Source of the DNA: Deltaproteobacteria bacterium
GTDB taxonomy: Bacteria; Desulfobacterota; Binatia; UBA1149; SPBQ01
Direction: 5' to 3'
Assembly: GCA_029262375.1 (NCBI GenBank)
Contig: JAJCZM010000027.1
Location: forward strand, 26,914 to 90,913
Length of the DNA: 64,000 nucleotides
Shown: piece after piece, positions 34,789 to 43,473 of the stretch
Position numbering within the stretch: position 1 is the stretch's first letter
Layout of the letters: each line of letters opens with the position of its first letter
The notes under the pieces: model-generated
Told to the model about the DNA's origin: nothing
The model's input: the letters and a program-made list of their open reading frames with translations, nothing else
Database searches by the model: none
Program-made: the position numbers and the translations under genes

Positions 34789-35496
34789 ATGGCGGCAATC
34801 GTCGATATCAAAGGAGTGACGAAGGTCTACGGCAGAGGAGACGTCGCCGTACATGCGCTGCGCGGCGTCGATCTGACTATAGGCGACGGTGAATTCGCGG
34901 CGATGGCCGGGCCGTCTGGGTCGGGCAAAAGCACGTTACTCAACATCATCGGTGCACTGGATACGGCGACGTCGGGGTCGGTGGTCGTCGATGGCGAGGA
35001 CCTCGGCGGCATGGGCGCGGCCGTGCTGTCGAAGCTGAGGCGCGAGCGTATCGGCTTCGTGTTTCAGAATTTCAATCTCGTTCCGGTGCTCACCGCGTTG
35101 GAAAACGCCGAATACGTCTTGCTGCTTCAAGGCGTAGCGAAGTCTGAGCGTCGCGATCGCGTTCGCGCACTCCTCACCGAGGTCGGTCTGGGCGGCATGG
35201 AAGATCGTTACCCCCGAGAGCTTTCCGGCGGGCAGCAGCAACGGGTCGCCATTGCGCGCTCGATCGTTGCCGAACCTGCTTTGGTGCTGGCCGACGAGCC
35301 GACCGCCAACGTAGATTCGGCCACGGGCGACTCGCTCATCGATTTGATGCGTGGTCTGCGCGACGAGAAGGGCGTGACGTTTCTCTTCTCGACCCACGAC
35401 GCCAAAGTCATGGAGCGCTCAGATCGTCTGTTGCTGCTCACGGATGGTCTGATTACCGCCGACGGAGTGCCGAGCGATGTTCTCCAGCGCGGGTGA
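34789..35496 (+). CDS. ABC transporter ATP-binding protein, LolD/MacB type
   Basis: 235 aa. Walker A GPSGSGKSTLLNIIG, Q-loop FVFQNFNLVPVLTALENAE, signature LSGGQQQRVAIARS, Walker B ALVLADEPTANVD, and H-loop FLFSTHDAKVM are all intact. Size and motifs fit the LolD branch. It energises the FtsX-type permease pair. The next gene begins 20 bp before its stop. Confidence 0.96.
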   Translation: MAAIVDIKGVTKVYGRGDVAVHALRGVDLTIGDGEFAAMAGPSGSGKSTLLNIIGALDTATSGSVVVDGEDLGGMGAAVLSKLRRERIGFVFQNFNLVPVLTALENAEYVLLLQGVAKSERRDRVRALLTEVGLGGMEDRYPRELSGGQQQRVAIARSIVAEPALVLADEPTANVDSATGDSLIDLMRGLRDEKGVTFLFSTHDAKVMERSDRLLLLTDGLITADGVPSDVLQRG

Positions 35497-36820
35497 TTTG
35501 ATTTCGCGAGCCTGCGTACTCCGGCTGCTCGGGGCACGGGTACTCGCTGCGTTCCTGCTCTGTGCGTGCGTGTTGGGGATCGGTCCGTTCGCAGATTCCG
35601 CATGGGCGGGTGACCTTGGGGGGAGTGTACGCGCGATCGTCGCAGTCCTGGATGACTCCGAGTCGGAGTTCTTGTCGCAGGGGATTCTGCGCGTAACCGC
35701 CGTCGATAGGCCGAAGCCCTGGCTGCGCTATCAAGTGCACGGCGTACAGACGCTCACCTACACGACCGCTGACGACGGCACGTCCACAGGCTCGCCTTTC
35801 TCTTCGAGCGGGGTGCGCTATCGCGCGTTCGATCTCAACTGGGACTGGCTGACCGATTCGCGCACGAGCGCCACGCTCGCGCTTGATCGCGCCGCTGCGA
35901 CGATTCGTATGCCACGCGCCGATCTCACCATCGGTAGGCAGGCGATCAGCTTCGGCAAGACCTATTTCTGGAACATCCTCGATGTCTTTCTGCCCTTCGA
36001 TCCCGAGCAGTTCGATCGCGACTACAAGCCCGGCGTCGATGCCGTTCGGCTCGATGTGTCGCTCGGTATTGCCTCGGGGTTCAACTTCGTGGCGGTGGCG
36101 GGACCGACGGTGGAAGCCGCAGGTTCTGCGCCTCGCGATAAAGGATTTACCGATGCGTCGTGGTTCGGCTCAGCCGTGCTGGCGCGCGCCTTTACCAACT
36201 ATCGAGGCTGGGACCTTGCCGTACAAGGCGGCAAGGTGTTCGGCGGTTACCATCTCGGCGTGGGCGTGGTCGGTGAGCTCGGGCCGCTGGAAAGCAGACT
36301 CGAGTTCGTACGACACTTTGCCGACGATAGCCCGCCACTGGTGGCTCCTGTCGTATCCGACACCGGCGATGTCGTGCAGCTCTTCGATGGTGACTTGATC
36401 GAAGATTCCACCAGTATGGTTGTCGGCACCGGTCACCGCTTCGAGAACAGCTTTACGATAGAGGCCGAATACTTCCACAACGGCGCAGGCGACTCCGATG
36501 CCACGTTGGCTACCGTCCTGCGCTCGAGCGCGGGCGGTTTGCTCAATCTCACCGAGAATCTCGCCGGTGTGTCGTTCTCGTACGAACTGACTCCGCTCGT
36601 TCTCGCGACGCTCGGTTCGATCGTCGCTCTAGATGACGGATCGTTTCAGTTGCTGCCGACCGTCAACTGGTCGGCCGGCGACGAACTCGAGTTGTTGGCC
36701 GGTGCCGTCATCAATAGTGGCAACGGCGGCGTAAGCGGCGTTACGCCGCAGTCTTCGATCGGGTCGGAGTTCGGTGTCGTGCCCAGTCTGTTCTTCACCG
36801 AACTGAAGTACTACTTCTGA
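35477..36820 (+). CDS. Predicted outer-membrane beta-barrel protein of the ABC operon
   Basis: 447 aa, ATG 35477 with GGAG about eight bases upstream. A long signal peptide (to SAWAG) is followed by alternating polar/aromatic strands and a C-terminal Phe (ELKYYF), the terminal signature for Bam-dependent outer-membrane insertion. IGRQAISFGKTYFWNILDVF, DYKPGVDAVRLDV and GTGHRFENSFTIEAEYFHN resemble large porin-like proteins (DUF1302-type as I recall). Its reading frame overlaps the ATPase gene by 20 bp, so it belongs to the operon and may be the outer-membrane exit or acceptor for the exported lipid. Confidence 0.82.
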   Translation: MFSSAGDLISRACVLRLLGARVLAAFLLCACVLGIGPFADSAWAGDLGGSVRAIVAVLDDSESEFLSQGILRVTAVDRPKPWLRYQVHGVQTLTYTTADDGTSTGSPFSSSGVRYRAFDLNWDWLTDSRTSATLALDRAAATIRMPRADLTIGRQAISFGKTYFWNILDVFLPFDPEQFDRDYKPGVDAVRLDVSLGIASGFNFVAVAGPTVEAAGSAPRDKGFTDASWFGSAVLARAFTNYRGWDLAVQGGKVFGGYHLGVGVVGELGPLESRLEFVRHFADDSPPLVAPVVSDTGDVVQLFDGDLIEDSTSMVVGTGHRFENSFTIEAEYFHNGAGDSDATLATVLRSSAGGLLNLTENLAGVSFSYELTPLVLATLGSIVALDDGSFQLLPTVNWSAGDELELLAGAVINSGNGGVSGVTPQSSIGSEFGVVPSLFFTELKYYF

Positions 36821-36854
36821 CTCGGGCACCGGGCCGGTTTCGCTTCGCTCGGAC

Positions 36855-36870
36855 TTCTCAACTCTGAGAA
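36855..36870. promoter_or_regulatory. 16-bp inverted repeat between the ABC operon and ppsA
   Basis: TTCTCA-ACTC-TGAGAA, perfect 6-bp arms, 34 nt after the stop at 36820 and 121 nt before ppsA. Candidate operator for ppsA or a weak stem; no T-tract follows. Confidence 0.3.
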
Positions 36871-36991
36871 TGCCCGGCGTTGGGTTTCCGACGTGCGGGA
36901 ATTCCCAACTTGCGCGTGACCATGCGACGCGGCTCGCGAGACGCGGTACGCGCGCTGTGAGGTCGGCGCCGAGTCTGGCACGGATACTGCT

Positions 36992-39451
36992 GTGACTTCC
37001 CTTATGTCGAACGCATCCAGCAGCGAGCCGTACGTTCTCCCATTCTCTGCGATTACGCTCGACTCCCTGCCGCAGGTGGGAGGCAAGAACGCATCGCTCG
37101 GCGAGATGGTCGCATCTCTCACGCAGGCGGGTGTTCGTGTGCCTGATGGATTCGCTACGAGCGTGGCGGCCTTCCGCCTTCATATGGAGCGCGCCGGCCT
37201 TGCCGAGTCGGTCTACGAGCAACTCGACGGTTTGGATGTTCGCGACACCAAGACGCTGGCCCGGGTGGCAGGAGCGATTCGCGAGCAGATCGAAGGCGCC
37301 TCGCTGCCCGAAGAGCTGTCCGAAGAACTCGCCCGCGCGTATACCGTACTTTCGCGCAGCTACGGCGGTCGCGCGACGGACGTTGCCGTGCGATCGAGCG
37401 CAACGGCCGAAGACCTACCGACGGCTTCGTTTGCCGGTCAGCATGAATCGTTTCTCAATGTGCGCGGGGTCAAGGCCCTCGACCGTGCGGTGCGTGCGTG
37501 CATGGCGTCCATGTTCACGGACCGGGCGATCGTCTATCGCAGCGCGCATGGGATTGCGCATCGGTCCGTTGGGCTTTCGGTCGGTGTTCAGAAGATGGTG
37601 CGCAGCGACAAAGCCGCAGCCGGCGTCATCTTTACGTTGGATACCGAGAGCGGCTTTCGCGACGTCGTGACGATCAGCGGTTCTTGGGGGCTAGGCGAGA
37701 GCGTCGTGAAGGGGCGGGTCAATCCCGACGAGTTCTGGGTACACAAGCCCACATTGCGTGCCGGGCATCGTCCGATCATTAAGGCGGAACTGGGAGACAA
37801 GCGACTACGGCTTGCCTATGCGACGCACAATGGCGCGACCACTCGCGAGGTGACGACGATCAAGAAGGATCGTGAACGACTCGTACTGACGACGGACGAA
37901 GTCCTGCAACTCGCTCGCTGGGCGCTGCTCGTCGAGGATCACTATTCAGCGCACGCAGGACATGCGATGGCGATGGATCTCGAGTGGGCGAAGGACGGCC
38001 GCAGCGGGGAACTGTTCATCGTGCAGGCGCGGCCGGAGACGGTGTACTCGCAGCGTTCGAGCGCGGCGATCGACGTCTACACGTTGAAAGGCTCCGGTGA
38101 GATACTGGCTCGCGGCAAGAGTGTCGGGAACAAGATCGGCGCCGGCGAAGTGCGCAACATCGACTCCGTTGCCGAACTCGACCGCTTCCACGACGGAGAC
38201 GTCCTGGTAGCCAAGACTACCGACCCGGATTGGGAACCGATCCTGCGCAAGGCGGCCGCCGTGGTGACGGAACAAGGCGGACGAACCTGTCATGCGGCGA
38301 TCGTGTCTCGCGAGGCCGGTATTCCGTGCGTTGTGGGGGCGATGGATGCGCGCGAGCGACTTCGTGACGGCGTGGCGGTTACGGTTTCGTGCGCGGAAGG
38401 CGATGAGGGGCGTGTCTACGAGGGGCGGCTGGACTTCGACGTAGAGCACGTCGACCCAGCCTCCTTGCCGGAGTCTCCGGTACCGCTGATGTTCAATCTG
38501 GCCGATCCCGGAAACGCGCTGCGACTCGCGCAACTTCCAAGCGCGGGAGTCGGTCTGATGCGTATCGAATTTCTCGTCTCTAGCCGGGTAGGCATTCATC
38601 CGATGGCGCTGGTTCACCCAGAGCGCCTCGCGCGTCGCGACCTGCGTGCGGTGAAGGCGCGCACGCGGACAGCGGCCAGCCCGTCGGAGTTCTTCGTCGA
38701 GCAATTGGCCTCCGGTGTTGCGACGATCGCCGCGGCGTTCTACCCGCGCCCGGTTATTGTGCGGTTCTCTGATTTCAAATCGAACGAGTACGCGGGGTTG
38801 ATCGGCGGCTCCGTCTTTGAAGTTGTTGAGTCGAATCCGATGATCGGGTTTCGCGGTGCGTCGCGTTACTACGACGAACGCTATAGAGAGGGCTTCGCGC
38901 TCGAATGCGAAGCCATCCGACGCGTGCGCGAGGTGATGGGCCTGGACAACGTCAAAGTGATGATTCCGTTCTGTCGTACACTCGAGGAAGGCGAGCGCGT
39001 GCTTGCCGAGATGCAGTCGCACGGACTCGTACGTGGGCGCGACGGTCTCGAGGTCTATGTGATGTGCGAGATTCCCAACAACGTGATTCTCGCCGACGAG
39101 TTCTCGCGACTCTTTGACGGATTCTCAATAGGCTCGAATGACCTGACGCAGCTCACTCTGGGCGTCGATCGGGATTCCGAGCTGTTGGCGCATGTGTTCG
39201 ATGAGCGTGACGTCGGTGTGAAGCGATTCATCGAACAGGTCGTTGCGGCGGCGCACGATTGCGGCCGGCCGGTCGGTATCTGCGGCGAAGCACCGAGCAA
39301 CTATCCGGAGTTCGCGGTGTGGCTCGCCGAGATCGGAATCGATTCGATATCGCTCAATCCCGACTCGCTGCTCACGGTAACTCGGCGACTCTCGTCGTGT
39401 GCCCAACGGGCTTCAGCTGTGCGCGCGGACCACCTCGGAGCCGCAACTTGA
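36992..39451 (+). CDS. ppsA: Phosphoenolpyruvate synthase
   Basis: 819 aa from GTG 36992 (ATG 37004 is the alternative). It makes PEP from pyruvate and ATP for gluconeogenesis. The N-terminal ATP-binding domain starts FSAITLDSLPQVGGKNASLGE and includes RSSATAEDLPTASFAGQ; the central phosphohistidine domain has GGRTCHAAIVSREAGIPCVVG; the C-terminal PEP-binding barrel has GLMRIEFL, MIGFRGASRY and the active-site Cys in GICGEAPSN. All three domains are complete and the length is that of bacterial PpsA. Its 3' end overlaps the flavocytochrome frame by 53 bp if that gene starts at 39399. Confidence 0.97.
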   Translation: MTSLMSNASSSEPYVLPFSAITLDSLPQVGGKNASLGEMVASLTQAGVRVPDGFATSVAAFRLHMERAGLAESVYEQLDGLDVRDTKTLARVAGAIREQIEGASLPEELSEELARAYTVLSRSYGGRATDVAVRSSATAEDLPTASFAGQHESFLNVRGVKALDRAVRACMASMFTDRAIVYRSAHGIAHRSVGLSVGVQKMVRSDKAAAGVIFTLDTESGFRDVVTISGSWGLGESVVKGRVNPDEFWVHKPTLRAGHRPIIKAELGDKRLRLAYATHNGATTREVTTIKKDRERLVLTTDEVLQLARWALLVEDHYSAHAGHAMAMDLEWAKDGRSGELFIVQARPETVYSQRSSAAIDVYTLKGSGEILARGKSVGNKIGAGEVRNIDSVAELDRFHDGDVLVAKTTDPDWEPILRKAAAVVTEQGGRTCHAAIVSREAGIPCVVGAMDARERLRDGVAVTVSCAEGDEGRVYEGRLDFDVEHVDPASLPESPVPLMFNLADPGNALRLAQLPSAGVGLMRIEFLVSSRVGIHPMALVHPERLARRDLRAVKARTRTAASPSEFFVEQLASGVATIAAAFYPRPVIVRFSDFKSNEYAGLIGGSVFEVVESNPMIGFRGASRYYDERYREGFALECEAIRRVREVMGLDNVKVMIPFCRTLEEGERVLAEMQSHGLVRGRDGLEVYVMCEIPNNVILADEFSRLFDGFSIGSNDLTQLTLGVDRDSELLAHVFDERDVGVKRFIEQVVAAAHDCGRPVGICGEAPSNYPEFAVWLAEIGIDSISLNPDSLLTVTRRLSSCAQRASAVRADHLGAAT

Positions 39452-40769
39452 ACGCGCCGTGCTGAGTGCGGTCTTCTGGATCGCGCTGTACCTGGGCGTG
39501 ATCACCGTGCCGTTGCTGATCCTCTTGTTGGGGGACGCGCCGCCGGGGCGCGGCTTCGTTTGGGATCTCGCCATAGCGCTTGGCTTTGCCGGCGTGACGA
39601 TGATGGCCGTTCAGTTCGTGCTGACTGCCCGGTTTCGACGTGCGTCGGCTCCGTACGGGATCGACATCATTTACTATTTCCATCGTTACGCGGCAGTCGT
39701 CGCGTTGGTGGCGGTCGTGGCGCATCCGCTTCTCATCGTTGCTGATGAGCCGGCTTACGTTGCGTATCTCGATCCGCGATCGGCTCCGTGGCACATGACG
39801 TCCGGATTGTTGTCGGTGCTGGCGCTGATCGTGCTCGTGGCTACGTCGGTGGCGCGCAAGCAACTTCACATTCACTACGGCGGATGGCGTTACTCGCATC
39901 TGTTTCTCGCGATAGTCGCGGTAGTCGCGGCGCTCGCGCACATCGAGGGCGTTGGCTACTACGCCGCGTCGCCCGCAATGCGTAAAGCGTGGCTCGCGCT
40001 CATCGCTTTGTGGACGGCCGTCGTCGTTTACGTTCGCGTCGTGCGGCCGGCGCTCGTGATGCGCGCCCCATATCGAGTTGTAGAGGTACGGCGCGAACGC
40101 GGCGATGCGTGGACCATCGCCGTCGAGCCGAGCGATGATGGCGATGGCATCGAGTTCGCGCCAGGGCAGTTCGTGTGGCTGACGCTGCGCTCGCGCCCGT
40201 TCGCGATGAAGGATCATCCTTTCTCGATCGCCAGTAGCGCCGAGCAGCCCCGCAGGCTCGAATTTACGATCAAGGAACTCGGTGACTTCACCCGCACGAT
40301 CGGAGATGTCGCGGTCGGTGAAATCGCGTACGTCGATGGTCCTCACGGTGCGTTCACGATCGATCGTTACGATTCGCGCGGCCTGGTAGTCATTGCGGGT
40401 GGGATTGGCGCCGTGCCTATCATGAGCATGCTGCGTACTCTCGCCGATCGTGGCGATCGTCGCCCGGTGTTGTTCTTTTACGCGTGTCGGCGTTGGGAGC
40501 GGATGACTTTTCGCGAGTCGCTCGAGGATCTCGTCGCTCGCATCGACTTGCGCATCGTCTTTGTTCTGGAGGAGCCGCCGGAAGCTTGGACCGGTGCGCA
40601 CGGGCGAGTCACGCAGGCACTGCTGGATCAGGAATTGCCGGCCGATCGTACGCAGTGCGAGTACTTCGTGTGTGGTCCGACGGAAATGATCCGCTCAGTG
40701 GAGACCTCGCTCCACGGTCTCGGGGTGCCGCTGGCGCGGGCGCATTCCGAATTGTTCGAACTCGTTTAG
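39399..40769 (+). CDS. Ferric reductase-like flavocytochrome (heme helices plus FNR domain)
   Basis: 456 aa from GTG 39399; a GTG at 39459, just after the ppsA stop, would remove the overlap. Six hydrophobic helices carry two spaced His pairs (YYFHRYAAVV and VVAHPLLIV; WRYSHLFLA and LAHIEGV) that would bind two b hemes, as in ferric reductase/NOX domains. The C-terminal half is a flavin-NAD(P)H domain: FAD motif KDHPFSIASS, pyridine nucleotide motif GGIGAVPIMSML and end signature FVCGPTEMIRSVE. It likely passes electrons from NAD(P)H across the membrane. The next genes are a 30-aa membrane peptide and a cytochrome c lipoprotein, suggesting an extracytoplasmic c-type electron partner. Confidence 0.88.
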   Translation: MPNGLQLCARTTSEPQLERAVLSAVFWIALYLGVITVPLLILLLGDAPPGRGFVWDLAIALGFAGVTMMAVQFVLTARFRRASAPYGIDIIYYFHRYAAVVALVAVVAHPLLIVADEPAYVAYLDPRSAPWHMTSGLLSVLALIVLVATSVARKQLHIHYGGWRYSHLFLAIVAVVAALAHIEGVGYYAASPAMRKAWLALIALWTAVVVYVRVVRPALVMRAPYRVVEVRRERGDAWTIAVEPSDDGDGIEFAPGQFVWLTLRSRPFAMKDHPFSIASSAEQPRRLEFTIKELGDFTRTIGDVAVGEIAYVDGPHGAFTIDRYDSRGLVVIAGGIGAVPIMSMLRTLADRGDRRPVLFFYACRRWERMTFRESLEDLVARIDLRIVFVLEEPPEAWTGAHGRVTQALLDQELPADRTQCEYFVCGPTEMIRSVETSLHGLGVPLARAHSELFELV

Positions 40770-40783
40770 CCGAGGATAATGTC

Positions 40784-40876
40784 ATGCGTCGATACCTTGC
40801 TCGTTCGGTTGTCATCGCCAGCGCAGTAGCAATTCTTGCGCTGGCACTGGCGTTTGCGAGGATTCAAAATGGGTGA
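40784..40876 (+). CDS. 30-aa one-pass membrane peptide
   Basis: GAGG at 40772-40775 stands eight bases before ATG 40784. The peptide has a basic start (MRRYLARS), one hydrophobic helix VVIASAVAILALALAFA and a short polar end. Its stop overlaps a GTG of the following cytochrome gene as GTGA, and it starts 14 bp after the flavocytochrome stop. Position and coupling suggest an accessory subunit of the redox unit, but no family is recognised. Confidence 0.5.
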   Translation: MRRYLARSVVIASAVAILALALAFARIQNG

Positions 40877-40881
40877 CGCGG

Positions 40882-41349
40882 ATGTCGACTAGAACAGTAC
40901 TTACATGCGCCGCAGTCTGTCTGTTTGCGATCGCGTGCGATGATGGGCCAGCACGCGACGCGCTGAGTGGTGGGCCGGCGCAGGCGCACGAAGCGCTTGA
41001 GCGGACAGAACCAGCAGCCGTTGTCGCGACGGCGGCGGCGCGACAGGTCTCGGCCGATGCCGGAGATGTCGGCACGCACGAGCTTGGCCGCGCCGTTTAC
41101 GCGCGCGAACGGTGCGAGGTCTGTCATTCGATAGCGGGTCAAGGTAACGCCCGCTATCCGCTCGACAACGTTGGCCGTAGACTCTCGGCGGACGAGATTC
41201 GCAAATGGGTCATTGCGCCGCGCGAGATGAACCCCATGGTTCGCAAGCCCAAGTTCGAGCTATCGGAGTCGGACCTGGCGGCACTGGTTCAGTTCTTGAT
41301 AGCACTCAAGGACGAGCATGCGCTGAATAGCGCGACCGGCGCGCGCTAA
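40882..41349 (+). CDS. Cytochrome c class I lipoprotein
   Basis: 155 aa from ATG 40882 (GTG 40873 is in frame and overlaps the previous stop). The lipobox LFAIAC at residues 13-18 predicts a lipid-anchored periplasmic protein. A single heme site, CEVCHS, follows YARER, with a later Met in EMNPMVRKPKFELS as likely axial ligand, and the usual C-terminal helix LAALVQFLIALKD. It is the last gene of a run of four and the natural electron partner for the flavocytochrome. Its stop interlocks with that of ftsH (CTAA). Confidence 0.9.
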   Translation: MSTRTVLTCAAVCLFAIACDDGPARDALSGGPAQAHEALERTEPAAVVATAAARQVSADAGDVGTHELGRAVYARERCEVCHSIAGQGNARYPLDNVGRRLSADEIRKWVIAPREMNPMVRKPKFELSESDLAALVQFLIALKDEHALNSATGAR

Positions 41350-43229
41350 CCCACGACGGGTTCGTCGGCCAACGTGGGGAGTTCGTCCCCGCTGAGCGTC
41401 TCCTTTTCCAGCAATCGCTGCGCCGTCTCGTCGAGCGCTGGGCGGTGTGACTCGAGAATGGCGACGGCGCGCTCGAAGGCCTCGGTGACCAAGTCACGCA
41501 CGGCGCAGTCTACTTCCCGAGCTGTCTGCTCTGAGAAGTCACGTCGCGCCGGCATGTACTCGCCGGGCATCTGAAGGAACGTCGAACGTTCGCTTTCCAG
41601 TGAGACCATGCCGAGCTTGTCGTCCATGCCGTAGCGCGTGACCATGCTGCGGGCGATGTTGGTGGCCTTTGCCAGATCGTCGGCAGCGCCCGTAGAGATT
41701 TCCGCGAACACGATCGTCTCGGCTGCGCGGCCGCCTAGGAGTACGGCCATCTTGTTTTTCAGTTCGCCGTCGGACATCAAAAAACGGTCCTCGGTCGGAC
41801 GCTGAATGGTGTAGCCGAGCGCACCGATACCGCGTGGGATGATCGATACCTTGTGTACAACCTCGCTACCCGGAAGTGCGCGGGCCACCAGGGCGTGGCC
41901 GATTTCGTGGTAGGCCGTGACCTTGCGCTCGTGCGGATTGAGCAAGCGGTTTCGCTTCTCGAGTCCGGCGACGATGCGTTCGATCGCAAGATTGAAGTTG
42001 TCCATGCTCACTTCGGTGGCGTCTTGGCGTGTTGCCAAAATGGCTGCTTCGTTGACGAGATTCGCAAGGTCCGCGCCCGTGAAGCCCGGCGTGAGTGCGG
42101 CGATGCAGTCGGGGTTGGTGTCCGCGGCCAGGTGCAGTTTGCGCAGGTGAAGTTTGAGTATCGCTATGCGTGCCGGCTTGTCGGGGCGGTCGACGAGAAT
42201 CTGGCGATCGAAGCGACCGGCTCGCAGTAGAGCCGCATCCAAGATCTCCGGTCGGTTCGTTGCGGCAAGTAACACGACGCCGTGGCTCGGATCGAAACCG
42301 TCGAGTTCGGAGAGAAGCTGGTTCAAGGTTTGCTCCTTCTCGTCGTGCCCGCCCGCCATGGGGCCGACGCCGCGCGCGCGGCCCATCGCGTCGAGTTCGT
42401 CGATGAAAATGATGCAGGGGGCTCGCCCGCGCGCCTGTTCGAACAGGTCGCGCACGCGTGCGGCGCCGACACCTACGAACATCTCTACGAACTCACTGCC
42501 GCTGATCGAGAAGAATGGAACGCCCGCTTCGCCTGCAACCGCTCGCGCGAGCAAGGTCTTACCGGTTCCCGGCGGTCCGACCAGTAGAATTCCCTTCGGC
42601 AGCCGGGCGCCGAGACGGCCGTAGCGGTCGGGCTCACGAAGGAACCCGATGATCTCCCTCAACTCTTCCTTCGCTTCATCGACGCCGGCGACGTCGTCAA
42701 AGGTGATCTTGACGTCTTCCTCGGCGTAGATCTTCGCCTTGCTCTTGCCCACCGACATGAGGCCGCCGCCCAGGCCGCCACCCTGACCGACTCGTCTGAT
42801 CACGAACATCCAGACGGCGAGGAGAATCGCGGTCGGTAGGATCCACGAGAGTATTCCAGTGAGCCACGTGTTCTCTACGGCACCGGTGAACTCTAGCCCG
42901 TCCTCCGCCAGCCCGTCGGCCAGTTCCGAATCGACCCGTACCGTGGTGAAACGCGGCGTCTCCCCCTCGGCGGGATTGAGGATCGTGCCGGTGATCCGAT
43001 CGGTGCCGATCACGAGATCCGTCACGCGCCCATTGTTTCGGTACTGGAGAAAGCGGCTGTAAGAGATCGCAGCCACTTGGGTGTTCTCGTACCAAGACTG
43101 TCCCAGCAGCACGAGAAGCCAGACGCCGAGCACAACAAACCAGGGGTTCCAGCGCTGAGGCATGAGATCCGTCAGCGACGGCTTTGTCGGTGGCGGATCG
43201 GTGTTGGTTGGAGTGTCGGACGTTTTCAT
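41346..43229 (-). CDS. ftsH: ATP-dependent zinc metalloprotease FtsH
   Basis: 627 aa from ATG 43229 (MKTSDTPTN), which precedes a Pro-rich cytosolic tail and the first membrane helix [16 protein letters not shown]; the frame beyond lacks support. The second helix is [23 protein letters not shown] marks: Walker A GPPGTGKT, Walker [12 protein letters not shown], second region of homology around [20 protein letters not shown]. The zinc site HEIGH is present, with the third ligand in [12 protein letters not shown]. FtsH degrades misassembled membrane proteins and short-lived regulators. Its stop overlaps that of the cytochrome gene by three bases in opposite orientation. Confidence 0.97.
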   Translation of the reverse strand: MKTSDTPTNTDPPPTKPSLTDLMPQRWNPWFVVLGVWLLVLLGQSWYENTQVAAISYSRFLQYRNNGRVTDLVIGTDRITGTILNPAEGETPRFTTVRVDSELADGLAEDGLEFTGAVENTWLTGILSWILPTAILLAVWMFVIRRVGQGGGLGGGLMSVGKSKAKIYAEEDVKITFDDVAGVDEAKEELREIIGFLREPDRYGRLGARLPKGILLVGPPGTGKTLLARAVAGEAGVPFFSISGSEFVEMFVGVGAARVRDLFEQARGRAPCIIFIDELDAMGRARGVGPMAGGHDEKEQTLNQLLSELDGFDPSHGVVLLAATNRPEILDAALLRAGRFDRQILVDRPDKPARIAILKLHLRKLHLAADTNPDCIAALTPGFTGADLANLVNEAAILATRQDATEVSMDNFNLAIERIVAGLEKRNRLLNPHERKVTAYHEIGHALVARALPGSEVVHKVSIIPRGIGALGYTIQRPTEDRFLMSDGELKNKMAVLLGGRAAETIVFAEISTGAADDLAKATNIARSMVTRYGMDDKLGMVSLESERSTFLQMPGEYMPARRDFSEQTAREVDCAVRDLVTEAFERAVAILESHRPALDETAQRLLEKETLSGDELPTLADEPVVG

Positions 43230-43473
43230 GACCCGAGTGCTTCCTACGCGCAGCGCGCTTCGGTGCGCGAGCGCTTGATCGGTGATCCAGCGTCGGCGCG
43301 ACATCTATTCCAATCGTTACCGTTACGACCGTTCGGCGCCAGCCTGAGCGGTACCATTTGCAGCCGCGAGGCGTGTACAGGCACGTGAGCTGGCGGCCCA
43401 CGGTGGTTTTCCGACGGCGCGCGTCCGTTGTAGATTCGCAGAGAACCTCAGAAAGGAGACGCATATTCCTTCA

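Noticed and set aside
37946..39022. 358-codon frame antisense to ppsA
   Set aside because: Covers conserved PEP synthase domains; no ribosome site and no recognisable protein.
39372..40601. 409-codon frame antisense to the flavocytochrome
   Set aside because: Composition is that of a mirrored membrane gene; no motifs.
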